64,000 nucleotides of DNA from Coffea arabica (lineage: Eukaryota > Streptophyta > Magnoliopsida > Gentianales > Rubiaceae). The position numbers and the translations under genes are program-made. Shown piece after piece: positions 51,001 to 63,938 of the stretch. Below the pieces are notes generated by a model. That model did no database searches and had not been told where the DNA came from. It saw only the letters and a program-made list of their open reading frames with translations. Numbering within the stretch: the first letter of the stretch is position 1; every line of letters starts with the position of its first letter. The DNA is taken from NCBI RefSeq assembly GCF_036785885.1, contig NC_092320.1:11471557-11535556 (forward strand). Reading direction: 5' to 3'.

Positions 51001-54000
51001 CTTCTAGTCAGATTAAGACTTTCTGCAAATTTCCTACAATGAAGTCCAATGAGCTATGACACCAGGAAGAGAAAAGTAGGCCTTATAGCTGAGTTTACTG
51101 ATAAGACAAAACCGAACACCTAAACATAAAAAGAGGTTGGAAAACAATGGAAACCAACAAAGACACCAGCAAACCTGGAAGATGGAGGCGACTCTCCAAA
51201 TGAAAGATGGCCAACATAAATCTTAAAAGATAGGATTATGGACAACTACAAAGTAAGCTAACTATGGTATTCCAAACAAAAGTAAGAGCAGGGTAGAGAG
51301 CTAACTCACTCAAAATAAGGCCATTTCAAGCATCCCTCAGTTGCTAAGGCTGGTGTTACTTGGCAGTAGAAGAAGCCTGTCAGTGTCAATGCATATGTAG
51401 CCACTTTTCCCAGAAGGAGCAAAACATTTGTAGCTTTGCTGGTGTAGGAAGGGAAAATGAGATTCCACACAAATTTAGGTAAAAACGAGACAACTATAAA
51501 TGACATAAGCAGAAAGTAAAGTACCTTCGAGAATGCTTGTGCAAATCCCAGTGAAGGAACTTGAGATGATTCTCCTCTGACAAATCTTTATTGATATATT
51601 CAATGGCATTGGCAAACTCTGCACGAAGAATCGATTCTCGAGGCTTCTTCTCACTCGTCTGTTGATTATCAAATCTAGTACACATCAGTTTTTTGCTTGT
51701 TCTCAAATCAGTAAGCTCTTCACAGTCAAGGAGTTACTTTAGGCAACCTATCTAAAATTATTCTTTCCTTATTTTGCTGATCTTTTGTATTTCAGTTATA
51801 CAAGAGTCTTCTTGCAAATAACCTCTTTTACATAAGAAAATTAAACATTCATAAAGTTCGTTGAAATCCAAATATATGTAGACCTCTCACCTTAATCAAA
51901 TTCAAGATGATTATGGGATGCCCATATCTACCGACCAGATTTTCAAAATGAAGTCTTGTAGCCTCGTACCTTTGGTCCTTTTTTGACACTGCAATGACAT
52001 GAAAACAAATTTCAGTTGGAAAGAATCCTAAGAATGACGGTAAATGAAATCCTAATAATGCATGTCTGACAGGGAACAAAAAGAAGGGGGAACAGATACT
52101 CTAATTCATAAACATACATATGATATCAGGCTTAAGGTTCAATCTTGAAGTTTCCTGTGACCAGAAAAGTGGGATTGATCCACGATTTTGAACCACAGAA
52201 CTAATTTGAATAGGGATCCCCTCTGGAACATTCTCAAATACGATCTGCTCAGTCTCAACATCATTTGCAACCCTGCCCCTTTCATTCACACCACGTTTCA
52301 GATATCTGTATCAAGGGAAAGTAGGAAAAAGCATTACACACTGCCAATTCAACCTTCTGACAAAAAAAAAAAACCATATTGCTATCTTCAGAAAGAGAAA
52401 AGCTGTACTAATGGAAAAGAAAACCATGTCTATACTATGCGTGATATTTGACCATTAAAAAAAAGGGTAAACAAGGACTCCCAAAAACCTATATTTATGC
52501 CAAATGAGGGTGCACAGCAGTAGTTATAGTTGGCTGATGTCCTTAATACTTTTGGCTATACATATAGTAAATGTTTTTATTCCAAGTCAACCTGAACTAA
52601 TAAATAGTAAACAAGTTATAATAGTGGTACAAGTATTTGGTCACAGAAAGTACACGAGTCAGACAGCATTAATCCTTTGTATTTTTTTCTAATTAGAGTA
52701 CATGTAACACGACAACCCCCAGCTCAGGAGCCACGCCTTTCTTTTTCCATAAAATATCAATACATGAATTGTTTCATTATTTGTTATTTCCTAAGTTTTA
52801 TCATTGCATTCACTTACAAAAAGAAACGACAACAGTACCAATGCAGCACTTGCATTATGGTGTACTCATTTTTGTTGCCTCGATCATTGAATTCTTACAA
52901 CGTTCATTTAATCAAGCAGCATTCTTCTTTCAATTAACTTTAGCAGATGCAGAGAACTTTCTATCTAAGAATGGCTCTAGCACAATAAGCAGAATAAGAC
53001 AACATGATCAAATGAAGAACAAATGGAAGCGTCATAGGACTGATGACCTAACTACTTAGGGTTCTTTCTCATATATAGTTATCCTGCACCCTCTGACCAC
53101 ACTCAATCTATCTATATATGTAAAATTTGACAGCCCACTAAGAAAGCCCCTCTTGGAGAGATACAATTACAAGAAAGCAATTTGATGCAAAATGTTACAA
53201 TATTCTTGGAATTATTTCATCTTCAGCAAATATTATATCTGCAAATACATAAATGTCTGAACAAGCAAGCAAACTGTGATTGCACTTAAGAGTGTGCTTT
53301 TTTATGACATTCATCTTACTAACAAGGCCAAATCAGTAGGGCCTTCTGCTCCATGTTTTCCAGGACCGCATTAGAGAAGCGAGTCACCAAAGCCTCTCAT
53401 CAACATATTCACAACCAACACTAGAGAGCCTTATAGAGTATGGTGTTCTTTAAAAAAAAAAAAAATTTAAAACTACAATAACTTATAGCCAACTATTTGA
53501 CCTGACTACTGAAACCTAGAAGCTTGTATAGGGGCTTCCCATCTTCCTCTATAGAAGACACTACACCGCCCTTATCAATAGGATCAAAATGCACTCATGC
53601 AATATTAGACAGTGATATTTGCTGAATAAGCACTATAAACCATTAAAATGGCACTCCTAGGTTGGAGGAATAACTTAATAGGGGTTAAATTGTGTGCTAA
53701 CAGAAGCGTAGCACAAGGTTGCATTATAAATGTGCGCCTTCCTCGTGTTTACTTAAGATGAGCCATTTTGCTTTCTAAGTTCAAAAGCCAGTTCACTGTG
53801 TTATCCTTTGCTCCATTTGTCTCCTTTTAGCTCATCTTAAGCCCAAACATGAAAAAAGTCTATGCAAAATTGCCCAGTTATTACTTTGTGATACCAGCAT
53901 TTACTTTTCAAACTTGTTGGATAAGTTTGTAAATCTTAAACTTTACCCAATAGAAAATTACCTTCTTTACAGCACTAGAGCAAATCAAAAGCATAGATAA

Positions 54001-57000
54001 TTGTGTCATTTGAGTGTAGGATAGTTATACAAAAAAGTAATTTTCAAACAAATAAATAGCGTGTGCATTGTTCCAATCTATATCAAACCTTGTCCCAGCA
54101 TAATGACGAGAACGTCTTGCAATAAGTGTCAGCCTAAATTGGCGCCCAGATATGGACAGCGTAGCCTGGATCCACAAAGTAAAAAGTTGTAACAACGCAA
54201 CGCAGAAAGTATGCACAAAAAAGGAAAAAAATTCAAAATCAGAATCAATAATGTTCAGCAGCTCATATACGAAACTAACAATTAAATGCAATACAAAATA
54301 CTGAATTCAGGATCAGCTAAAACAATCGTACAACAAGTGCTAACGGCATATCCCTGTTATTCTACCTTCAGTTGCCAAATACACCTTTTGCTAAATCCAA
54401 GGAAAGGGTTTAAATGGAGTAAGGAAACAGTTTGATTAAGGTTTCTAAAAATATTGACAAGGATAGGCCTTAAACAGAACCAATATAACTGACAAGAAAT
54501 ACCAAAAATAACATCTAAGCCCCTGATTAAAGTGCAGAAGTATTTTTTAAAAAATATTCAGTTCATAAATTTTTTCCTTTATTTGGTAATTTTTTTCTTT
54601 ATTTGGAGAAAAACTAGTGCACTAGGTCAACCCTGTTCTGGCACTAACTAAGCTCACCTGCTGGAAGAACCCATAGACTAGTGCAACTGTCCAGAGAGTA
54701 TTCTGAAGGATGTTCCTTATTCCGCGAGTCAAAAACTCATTCCACACAAACATAGTCTCATACAGGACATTCCCTGTCTCGGCATCACAGATATTCTTTT
54801 GTACACTCCTCATAACATGATATGAATAACTGAAGAAGAAATCCTTTGTAAGATCAACCGTGCAGAGAAGCCTCTTGTATCTAGAAAAGTCAAGGGGGGA
54901 AAAAGGAAAATCAACTATATAATTAGAAGAAATTCCCAAAACAAAAAAAAAATACAAGCAGTAAAAAGACTACAGATAAGAACCAATAATATAGTGGATT
55001 TCATACCCCTCCTCCAATAACTTATGTTTGAAAACTTGACAGGGGACATTGCAGGAAAATGAGAATATCAAAATGTGGATAACTGCCACACATCCACAAG
55101 TGTAGTTCGAGAAACATAAGCACGGATGCATGTGATTCAATTATATTTTTTTAATGCTGGGAAAGAAACCACCCCATGCCTTAGATAGCAACTTGATTAA
55201 ATTCTGCATCACCACGACTACACCCGCAACAGAGGCCACCAAGGTTATTTAGATCTCTGGAGGGTAGTAGTCATCACTTAGATTACTTGCAGACATGCAT
55301 TGGAGGTAATGTAGAAAATTTTATTATTTTAGAGCTTCACAGTTCAAAACAGTGGGCTAACCAAGATGACAGTTTGCGGAAGAACATGTCTAGTACCTAA
55401 ATCCAGATGTTGAACTTATTATGTAGTCTTACATCTATGACAATGACACATCTGCTACTGAGTAATGCTCCCCTTCCTGTATTAATAAAAGCTCTCCAGG
55501 TGTACTGTTAAAAACGTTTTTGCATGTAGTTAATGAATAACCTGTTTTCATTTCGATAGTCAATCATCATACTGGCTCGAACTGCAGAGTTCGGAAGCGG
55601 GATTATCTCACTCTTCGAGATTGCGTATACATTGTGACCAGATATTGCACCAATTTGCCTCCTTTTGGTTATAACCAACATGTAATAGGGCCCCAAGAAT
55701 TTAATAAAACCTGAGATAGGGAACCAAGGTGAATGCAAAATAATGACGATCAAGCTTCCAACGGTGGAATAACAGACTTAAAAAATTTACACATACCAAC
55801 AATTCCATAACAAGTGGTGACAAATCTAAGCCCTCCTGTAGACATATTTCCCTCATGTATCCTCCTCAAAAGGTCAGAACATTCCCTTTCAGTGTACGTT
55901 GTAGAATCTTCAAGTATATTTAGCTCATAAGCTTCCAACCTGTTAATTTTTAATACTCTCCAGCATGTTCGGCTCTTGTCCCTACCTATCATATAATAAT
56001 TCTGCAACAAAAAATTTGACAATGGTTTAGCTAAGATTCAAGAGAAAAAAAAAATTTAAGCAAAAGCTTATTCATAAGTTAAAATTCACAAATGCGCATC
56101 TACATTGATCAGATATACAACATGTGCCACTGAAAACGTCAAACAATAATGGCTATAGTTTTGTCATCTTTAGCACAATGCCATTAATGAGAGTAAAACA
56201 ATGAGAGTAAAACAAGGGTTTTCGACTCATGCTGAAATATAAGATCTTTATGCCCAAAAGAAGCACTTAAAACAAGACAAGTATGTAGATCTCTAACACG
56301 TGGAAAGATTAATTGCGATATTAAATGCAGAATATGGAAATTGTTAGTTAATGCAATCCATTTGCCACGTAACAACCTGAAAACTCAATCTTATCTAGAA
56401 CTATCCGAACACATAATATGAATTTGACTTTTAGTTACAAATAAATCCCCCATACTGCAGAATTCTACTGAAGCTTATATGTACCATTCACTTGGAAATT
56501 CTTATATACACTGCATCTGACACTGTCCAAACTGATAAAAGAAAGTTCTTTCAGAACAAGTTGGAACAGCCAATCATGGAAAGCTAAAACGAAAGGCAAA
56601 GAATATCAAGCGATCAACACATGGAACAGATAGAATAAGCTAAACAAGAATTATTCGACTTGCACTGTACATAAACTAGAACAGAATGTGATCTCTCAAT
56701 AAATCAAGCAATCAACAGAAGCTCAAAGATCTAACTTTGGACAACCTATACGCAGTGCCATCTAGAAACAAACTTAAAAAACCGGAGAGAGCAAAAAGAA
56801 GATTAAGTATAGAGAAGAGAAGGAATGATATACCGATCGAGTTTCGTAAAGGCGGAATTTCTGCATAAAGCCCTCAGGCAGAGGGTTAGGGCGACCAGGA
56901 TAGCACTCTCCTGCTGTCCCCTGATCATTTTCTGTCTGGTGCTGATCATTTTCAGCATAAGTATGATCATTTTCGGAGTAAGAAGTAAGCTGCTGCGGCG

Positions 57001-57031
57001 GCGGCTGCTCATTCTCCAGCTCTTCCGCCAT
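45073..57031 (-). CDS. SAC-domain phosphoinositide phosphatase (plant SAC1-5 group, FIG4-like), with apparent frameshift in exon 13
   Basis: Sixteen exons: 57031-56834, 56001-55797, 55710-55542, 54880-54658, 54165-54089, 52305-52118, 51988-51891, 51658-51525, 51438-51310, 49814-49418, 49003-48882, 48665-48552, 48306-48134, 47662-47504, 46009-45904, 45192-45073. The sum is 2612 nt, one short of a full frame (expected ~870 aa). The SAC domain shows [52 protein letters not shown] and the catalytic C-x5-[10 protein letters not shown] (Cys539). The tail has [15 protein letters not shown] and ends GETLCH, as in Arabidopsis SAC2-5, tonoplast PtdIns(3,5)P2 5-phosphatases. Exon 13 shifts frame, giving TGA at 48135-48137 just before its donor. 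Read literally, the protein keeps the SAC domain but loses the conserved tail. The N-terminus has three ENDQ/ENDH repeats. The gene is tail-to-tail with eIF3k. Confidence 0.93.
53752..53841. repeat. Short inverted repeat (12-bp perfect stem) in SAC intron 5
   Basis: cttaagatgagc at 53752-53763 and gctcatcttaag at 53830-53841 are perfect reverse complements with a 66-nt loop. They sit inside the 1.8 kb intron 52306-54088. The rest of this intron shows nothing recognisable. Confidence 0.6.
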
Positions 57032-57520
57032 TGGATAAATATTCCGTTAACAAAGATCCAAAACACAGTAAAATTAAATCCCGAGCCTCTGGCTCGGGAA
57101 TCAATCACTCCCGCATTCAAAGCTCCAAAGTATGTTTTAAGTCAACAAAATCTCACCTCTCTTCCCCTTTACCCCTAAATCCTCTCATCACCCACACCGC
57201 CTTTATCACACACGCCATTCTCTCCTCTAAATTTGATCTAACACCATTTGACTTCAAAACAATAGCATTTCAAAACCCTGAAAACAATCAGAAAAATCTA
57301 GCAACTGGATATAATAAGAAATTAACAGCTCCTGATCTCTGGATCAAATAAGCGTCTATTAAAATGAAATTGATAAAAAGAAAATGACTTGAACAAATTT
57401 GATTAGTGAAATTGAGGAATAGTTTGAGAGAAGATCGAAGAAGCAAAAATTTCAGGAGGTTCTAGAATAGCTGGAAATGTAAGAGAGAGAAAGAGAAATA
57501 GGGAGAGAGAGATAGCTGGA
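57032..57520 (-). promoter_or_regulatory. SAC gene 5' UTR / promoter region
   Basis: The region immediately upstream of the ATG carries a purine-rich (GA)n-like tract at 57478-57516, i.e. CT-rich on the sense strand, typical of plant leaders. No clear TATA box. Confidence 0.45.
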
Positions 57521-57865
57521 TGTGTTTGTATATTTCATTATTATTTCTGCTGTATGTATATATTTTGTTTGTTGATGATGATAATTGATAATAATGATGA
57601 CGACGACGACGATGTATTGTTCCTTACTGCTTCTCACATATATTTTTATTTTCTTTTCTCTTTTTTTTTTCAGTTGAGAGAGAGAAAGGGCTCCAGCCTC
57701 CAGAGATTTGCAAAAGGCCAAAAGGAGATGAAACGAAAACCACATCTTACTATGGAACTTGTCGAACCATACGTTATATTCGTACACCCCCAATCAAAAT
57801 CATATTAAATGAAGGGAGGAAAAAGTTGTGACTGTGTATTTTCATTCCGTTGAATTAATTGTACG

Positions 57866-58115
57866 TTGATTTAGGGCTTGCAAATCATGTTAAAAAAATT
57901 CTTTTTATTACGCCGATAATCATTAGATAAGAATTTAAAGAGGATATGTTGATTTAGGGCCTGCAAATCATATTTAAAAAAATTCCTTTTATCATGTCGA
58001 GGATCATTAAATATGAATCCAAAAATGATACATTGATTTAGGGCTTACAAATCATACTAAAAGAAACCCTTTTTATTACGTCGAGAATCATTAGATAGGA
58101 ACCCAAAGACGAAAA
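57866..58115. repeat. Minisatellite: three tandem ~84 bp units
   Basis: Three head-to-tail copies start at 57866, 57949 and 58033. Each begins ttgatttagggc, then aaatcat, a run of A, ttttat, gtcga/ccgata, atcatta and ga. Divergence between copies is moderate. The array lies 0.8-1.1 kb upstream of the SAC gene start. Confidence 0.88.
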
Positions 58116-61100
58116 GAGAGACAAAAGATATCCCATTAATGTATAAACGAAGAGTTTTTGAGTAAGTATTACACAATCTCCAAGATAATTTTTCGGAAAA
58201 GAACCTCCTAAGAATATTTTGATGACGAGAGCACTGATAAATTTTACTCAGTTGTAAAATTTCTGTAAAAGAATGCATAGTGTAAGGATATGTTAAATAA
58301 TATATTAAAAGAATATTCTAAAAATTTTCTATGAAACTTCACAATTCAAATGGAAATTAGCTTGATTTCATTATGTAAGGCACGACTGAGACCTGAGGAC
58401 TATTACTCACGAATCAATAATGAGTTTTGAAGGTTGTCGTTATTATAGAAACATTACCACATAGACAGTGCTGCATTAGATCATAAATTAATTAGGTTGA
58501 ATTTTTATATTTGTTGAAGAAGCGACGAGTAGGATATACTACTAGACAAGGAATAATAAATTTGAAAAATTCTGGGTATTATAAGAAAAAAAAAGAAAAA
58601 GAAAACACCGGCAGCTAAAGAATTTTAGACGAACCATTAATTAGTTGCAAGCTTTATACCTACTCAATAATGAAATTTAGAGGAATAAACGATGAAATCA
58701 TTGGCACAATAAGTTGATTGTTTATATTATTGTTGGTTCTTTTTATTTTATGGCATTGCAAAAATTGGCAAATTGAACTTATTATTTTTAGCTAGTTGAC
58801 TAACGCTAAAGAATGTTGCTTTTCCATTGGTTTAACTTAATGGTCAATCAACATTAAACGTACAAGACAGTCCAAAAGTACAATTTGGTAAAGAAATGGT
58901 CACAGACATAATAGTTGTATGAATGATTAATACAAGCAAAGAATCATTAATTATTTAATACTTCGAAACGTGTTTCTCATTCTAAATTGATGATTGACTT
59001 TTCCTCCATAAAAATTCTTCATCGAACAAAAAATATATATATATATATATTTTTTTTTGCGTTTTCCTGATTTTTTAAATTATCACAGTGTAAAATCAAA
59101 GAGGAGTTACGCCTGTCGACTTCCGGCAAAAAAAAATTAAGAAAATTCAAAATTTTAAAAACACCGACCACAGTGCATATTGCTACATGTCGCAGAGTGA
59201 TTTATTTGACAATGGCCTCTCTCTCTCTCTCTCTCTCTTTGCTTGAATCCCGTGGAGGATATCCTTTTCAATGATTGAAAGAATATTTTTTTAGCAGCCC
59301 TATTTTAGTAGAGAAGTGTTGAATGAAAACAGAACCTTGAGCCCACGTCTGCAGATGAGCATTGTTTCAACTTCAGATAAGAAAACAAAAGAAGAAGATT
59401 GTGCTGCTGATCAAAACGGGTATTTTTCAGCTACATTTCGCCTAGGGCTGATAGGCCAAACTTTGCCTTTTTCTGGCTTTTTGACCTTTTTTATGTGTTC
59501 TTTTCTTCGCTAGTCCGGCCAACTCCATTGTTTTCTATGTATTATGATTGATTGTGCTCTATCTTGATTAGCTTGGACACTTGGTAGCATACAATAGGCT
59601 CGATATATAGATCACTGACTAAAAAATTAGCGCGTGGGTGGGTTAGACGCGAAAATGGAAAGTCTGTCTTTCGACTTTGGGGTAACAATTAGTCTACGAC
59701 CTAAGACCTCTACCCACGTCCCCCACCAAAAAAAAAAAAAAAAAAAAAAAGAGCGAAGGATGGACCTAAGTCAAATAGCGAATTATTTTCGAAATCCGAC
59801 AATTCTTCGAATGTGTCGCGATTAGATCCAAATACTTCTTTTTCTGCTATCCGTGAAAGAACCGGTTAGTCAGTGCTACGAGAAGATAAGATAGATGTAC
59901 CAGTTCTTCATTTTTCTTGTTCATTGCTTTCCATCTTGTTATTGTTGTTACGCGTCCCAAAACACTAGTTAAATGGGCAAAATACACTACTTTATCCCTT
60001 ATAATTTAGCAATTTTTTTTTTATATAATCTCCTTATAGTTTCAAAAGCTATATATAATCCGTTTATAATTTGAATTAAAGTGTCAAAGTGATGAAAATG
60101 ATCATTGATAACGGAACCCATAAAAATATCAAAATCACCGACCGTTGTTTAAAAATTAAGATGGTTCAAATGATCAAATTATATAAATATAATATGCACG
60201 ACACTCTAACTCCGTATGATTTTATGTTTTATCAGATAACCCCTTTATGATTTTCAAATATATACATAAACCTCATGGTTAATAAATAATTTTAAACTTT
60301 ATACAGGGATACTTTTGACATTTTAATTAATGCCTTTATGGAATGCAAGTCCCGTCATTTTGACACTTTAATCCATAATATGAGGGAATTATGTATAACT
60401 TTTAAAATCATACGAAGGTCATGTGAAAAAAACGCTAAATCATAGGAAAGTAAAGTGTATTTTACCCAATTAAATTAAAATGAACCGTCACCCTAACAAA
60501 TACTACTACTATTTGCCTTTCTCTTGATGCACTTCAGTTTCTACACTTACTTTAGGGCATATGTACCTCATAACCACGCATGAATGGATCTTCAAACTAA
60601 CTAAGGGGTTGAGTTGACTCCATTTTCTCTAATGAATGTCAAGGTAGGGAGGGTCTTTCTTAGACACCTTTAAATTATTAGACTACGTAACTCTTGCTTG
60701 GAGCTTGGATGATAACTGTATAGATTTGGAGAGCCGTACAAGGAATAAGATGAAAGTTTATCTTGATATATTGTTCAGTCGGGGTAATGTTATTTATATT
60801 CCTTTTTTTTTTAGACTATATGATATAATAAATGATGATCATTTATTTCTAAAATAAATTTATGAAACACATATAGTCAAGACAATAAAGAGAATTGCCA
60901 TACCCAAAAAAAATCAAAGGTAGATCATTACATGTGGAGAAATAAACTTTGCCAACATCCATAATCCACTTTTACTGTGTAAAATCAGTAAAATATCCCA
61001 ATTTACCAGAATTTATAGGGTTATCCATCTATTATGTACGCCGAGTCCGATTTTTATTTTTTCCTATTTAACTAATATCGTGTCGATTTATGCACAATGG

Positions 61101-61963
61101 CAAGTCTTTTGGTATAATATCTTTGACCTTTCACAACCATCTATGGCAATGAAGCTGGTATAGTTTCCATTTTGCTTTTGCCAATAGTCCTAAACCAATT
61201 AAAGAGTTACTGCTAAGGAGAATCCATTGGATTTTTTTGAAAGAAAGGGCATTACGGTGAGTCAATCCCATTACTATGTGAAGTTGTGAACAAATCGCCA
61301 AGTGCAAAGTGCAAACTTGTCTTCTTAGAAAAAGTCTTGAACGCTATGCCCTGTTCAATTTTGGACTCTGCCAAATTGTCAATCAATTCATCAGAATTTG
61401 AGCTGCATTGTTCTTGTTAAACTTCTTCTTAAGTTGGGAATTGTGCAATGACAAGTACGCTTGATTTGATCACAAGCACATGTTAAAGTAAAGGCTAGTC
61501 CTAGGTAACCAAAAGTACTAGTAGCTGAGTGTTACTATGTATACTTCTGATTCCTAAGGAGAAGACAAGGTGTGGGGTTACTGCAATTGGGTTTCTGCAG
61601 ATTCTAGTTACTACAATTGAACGAAATGTATGCTCCAAAATATCAATCATATGTAGATACTAGAAACTTATAAAAACCCATATAACTACTGTTTCCCACA
61701 ATCATTCCCCTTCATTCAATTTGCAAATCAGATTAACTACTCTCCGAATCCCGTAAATCCAATTTAAATTAACCTACTTTCCTTGATTTTTTTTTTTCAG
61801 AGAATAAGTGAAAGTCTTCGGAGCCTTTTACTTACGATGTCTTTCATCTATCATGCAACCCAATCCTCTCCAAACCGACTTCCCATGATTAATTGTACAC
61901 ATAATTTCAGTTTCAAGTATTCCATCAAAAGATTTGCCGAGGTCTGGATTGTCGAAGAAATCA
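58116..61963. other. Gene-free AT-rich interval
   Basis: No coding region recognised. It contains (AT)n at ~59035-59050, (CT)n at 59217-59238, a long A-run at ~59729-59750 and the long-TIR element at 59975-60467. Confidence 0.6.
59975..60467. mobile_element. Long-TIR fold-back / MULE-like MITE, second element
   Basis: The left arm starts GGGCAAAATACACTACTTTA and the right arm, reverse-complemented, reads GGGTAAAATACACTTTACTT. Both continue through aatttagca/gatttagcg, ttttaaaagttata-like and attaaagtgtcaaa blocks for ~120 bp with moderate divergence. The interior is AT-rich and non-coding, with a further tataatatgc patch. The GGG(C/T)AAAA terminus resembles the element at 29027-29464, so both may belong to one superfamily. 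Confidence 0.75.
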
Positions 61964-62220
61964 CTAATTAGCTATCGTTTGCTTGTCGAAGGAACAGACT
62001 AGGCTGTACGGCCCCAAACAAGAGGATGGCCCCTCCCAGAGAACTTTAGCAAAATGTTCACGGATCCTTTCTGTTGGATGAAAAGAATCTAAGCAAGCAT
62101 ATGCGTGGTCATTGTGGTTGTCACGTAAGTCGTAGTTTGGATCCTTCTCGTTGCCTCCACAAGTAAGAAATCCTCTGTTACGCCCTGTTCCACAGCAAGC
62201 ACCAACTCCTTCCTTAAATC
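61964..62220 (-). pseudogene. Last exon of a GDSL esterase/lipase (orphan or 5' part outside window)
   Basis: On the minus strand a clean tttttgcag acceptor precedes an open frame entered at phase 1: FKEGVGACCGTGR..FLTCGG..YDL, then DSFHPTERIREHFAKVLW, GPSSCLGPYSL, and TAG at 61964-61966. This is the conserved block V region of plant GDSL lipases with the catalytic Asp and His of D-x-x-HP. Intact GDSL genes have four more exons with GDSN and GxND motifs; none was found in the 1.8 kb up to the window end. That stretch instead holds MITEs and repeats. It could be a gene with a transposon-filled intron continuing past 64000, or a broken remnant. The frame itself is undamaged. Confidence 0.7.
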
Positions 62221-62289
62221 CTGCAAAAAATAGCAATCCATAGAGCACACACTTTGTGTTACCAACCTTTTCTTTCTCAGGCAGGATAG

Positions 62290-62385
62290 GGGACTAACTA
62301 GTTTCAAATCTCAACGCTGAGCAAAGTTGGCATAATCACTGGGCTACGACCCTCGGCCTCAGATAGCCAATGGGACTGAGACCAA
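62290..62385 (-). mobile_element. Possible degenerate SINE fragment
   Basis: The minus strand has gtagcccagtgatta, similar to a pol III A box, and downstream gagatttgaaac, a weak B box. No A-tail or target duplication is seen. Confidence 0.25.
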
Positions 62386-62689
62386 AAAATAAAAAATCTC
62401 CGCTTTGTGGATAATGCGTGTGGTTGTAGATGGTTATTCAAGGAAAATGATATCAGCACTCTTCAAAAAATCACAAGCACTTGATGAACTTAAGGAGTGC
62501 TTGAAATTTTTTGAGTAGTGCTAACATAATTTCTCTTATATAATTAGTCGAATGGCGGATACACTTGCCATATTTGGTGGGATCATTAATCCTATCAAGC
62601 AATACTTGAAATCCTTGAGCAGGAGTTCAAGATTAGGAAGGATAGTCTGTGGAGCATTGTTATGTGCAAATGCTAGAGCATTAGCAGTA

Positions 62690-63500
62690 GGGGTGAGCAA
62701 AATTACTCACAACCCGAAAATCCTTCATATCCAATCCGATTCGAAAATTAGAATATTCAATCCATATTATTTGATCGGATCAAAAAAGAGTCGGGTATCC
62801 CCTTAGAGGTGGGGTGGGCTAGGATTACATAATTAAAAATTCGTAGATACTCGACCCGCCTCCGCATATATACATATATATATATTTGATTTTTATGCAC
62901 TATAAAATAATATTTTTAAAGAGTAAATCTTTCCTATACTGACGGTGTATACACTATCATCGTTAGATTCATGACATGTGTGCAAAAGTTGAATTTCAAA
63001 TTCAAATTTTGCATAATTGTCAATCATCCAACGCTGATAGTGTATACACTGTCAGTGTAGGAAAGATTAATCCATTTTTAAAACTAACTAAGTAATTTCA
63101 TTGAACAAGTTGCATTATAAATATGAAAGACTATAGTTTATTTACAAGACTCATTTGTAGAAGTCATTATCTTATGTTTTATAGAAAAGAGTTTAATTAA
63201 TGTGGAACATATATTTAAAAAAAATATGTTACTTATGTCAAACTTTTATTGATTTTGAATTCTTTTATATATATATTTTTTACTTTTTCTTGTATTCTCT
63301 TTGAATGCTTGTTTCTTGGTGGGAAACTTTTTTGAAAAAATTTTAGATGAATATGTAAAATACAAAATCAAATTAGTACAAATCATATATTTTTTTTAAA
63401 ATTAAATGATAAGTGAGGTGGGGCGGATACCTGTTGACCTGATCCTATCTCTCCGGGCATCTTATAATCGAGTATCCGTTGATATACGGAGACAAAGATC
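62690..63500. mobile_element. Probable degenerate dispersed repeat (ggggtgagcaaaa type) interrupted by a MITE
   Basis: It starts taggggtgagcaaaatt, then cccgaaaatcc, atccaatccgattcg and gactcgggta-like blocks. Related blocks (ggtggggcggatacc, cgagtatccgttgatata) recur at 63415-63495. The intervening part includes the MITE at 62913-63080, suggesting nested insertion. Outer boundaries are uncertain. Confidence 0.4.
62913..63080. mobile_element. MITE with long palindromic termini (GTGTATACACT core)
   Basis: The left arm (aaatctttcctatactgac + ggtgtatacactatca) and right arm (tgatagtgtatacact + gtcagtgtaggaaagatt) are reverse complements over ~36 bp with very few mismatches. About 80 bp lie between them, including gttgaatttcaaattcaaa. 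No coding capacity. Confidence 0.8.
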
Positions 63501-63938
63501 AAAAAATGACTGGCCTGTAAAATGAAGGTTGGGTCAGTCAAATAAGTACACAGGACGGATTTCGGACCCGTGCCCATTTAGCATGTTCAATACAACCAGC
63601 ACATCATGGCCTTTTGGATTGAGGGCTCTCAGGGCTGGGCCGGCTGGCAAGCAACCCAAAGGGCGAAAGCTCAAATGGCAAACTTTTAGGCTTCTTTCTC
63701 GTACAGGTCCTCATCAATTGAATAAAGCACGTAAAGTATTTGATATGTCATAAATCAGCAATAAAAGCAATGCCTAAAAGCTTACTTGAATTCTGCCATG
63801 ATTTCTCCTGCTTCTGCAATTCCTAACTTCTCTTTCAATGACAACTGCACCTTATGAAAGTACTCTAATTGTGTCTCGGAAATCAATGATATGTGATTCA
63901 AGCATTCCTCTATTCAGAGGCTCATATAGAGGTACAAT

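Noticed and set aside
59640..59755. Possible SINE ending in a long A-run
   Set aside because: The sequence before the A-run has no convincing A/B boxes and no flanking duplication.
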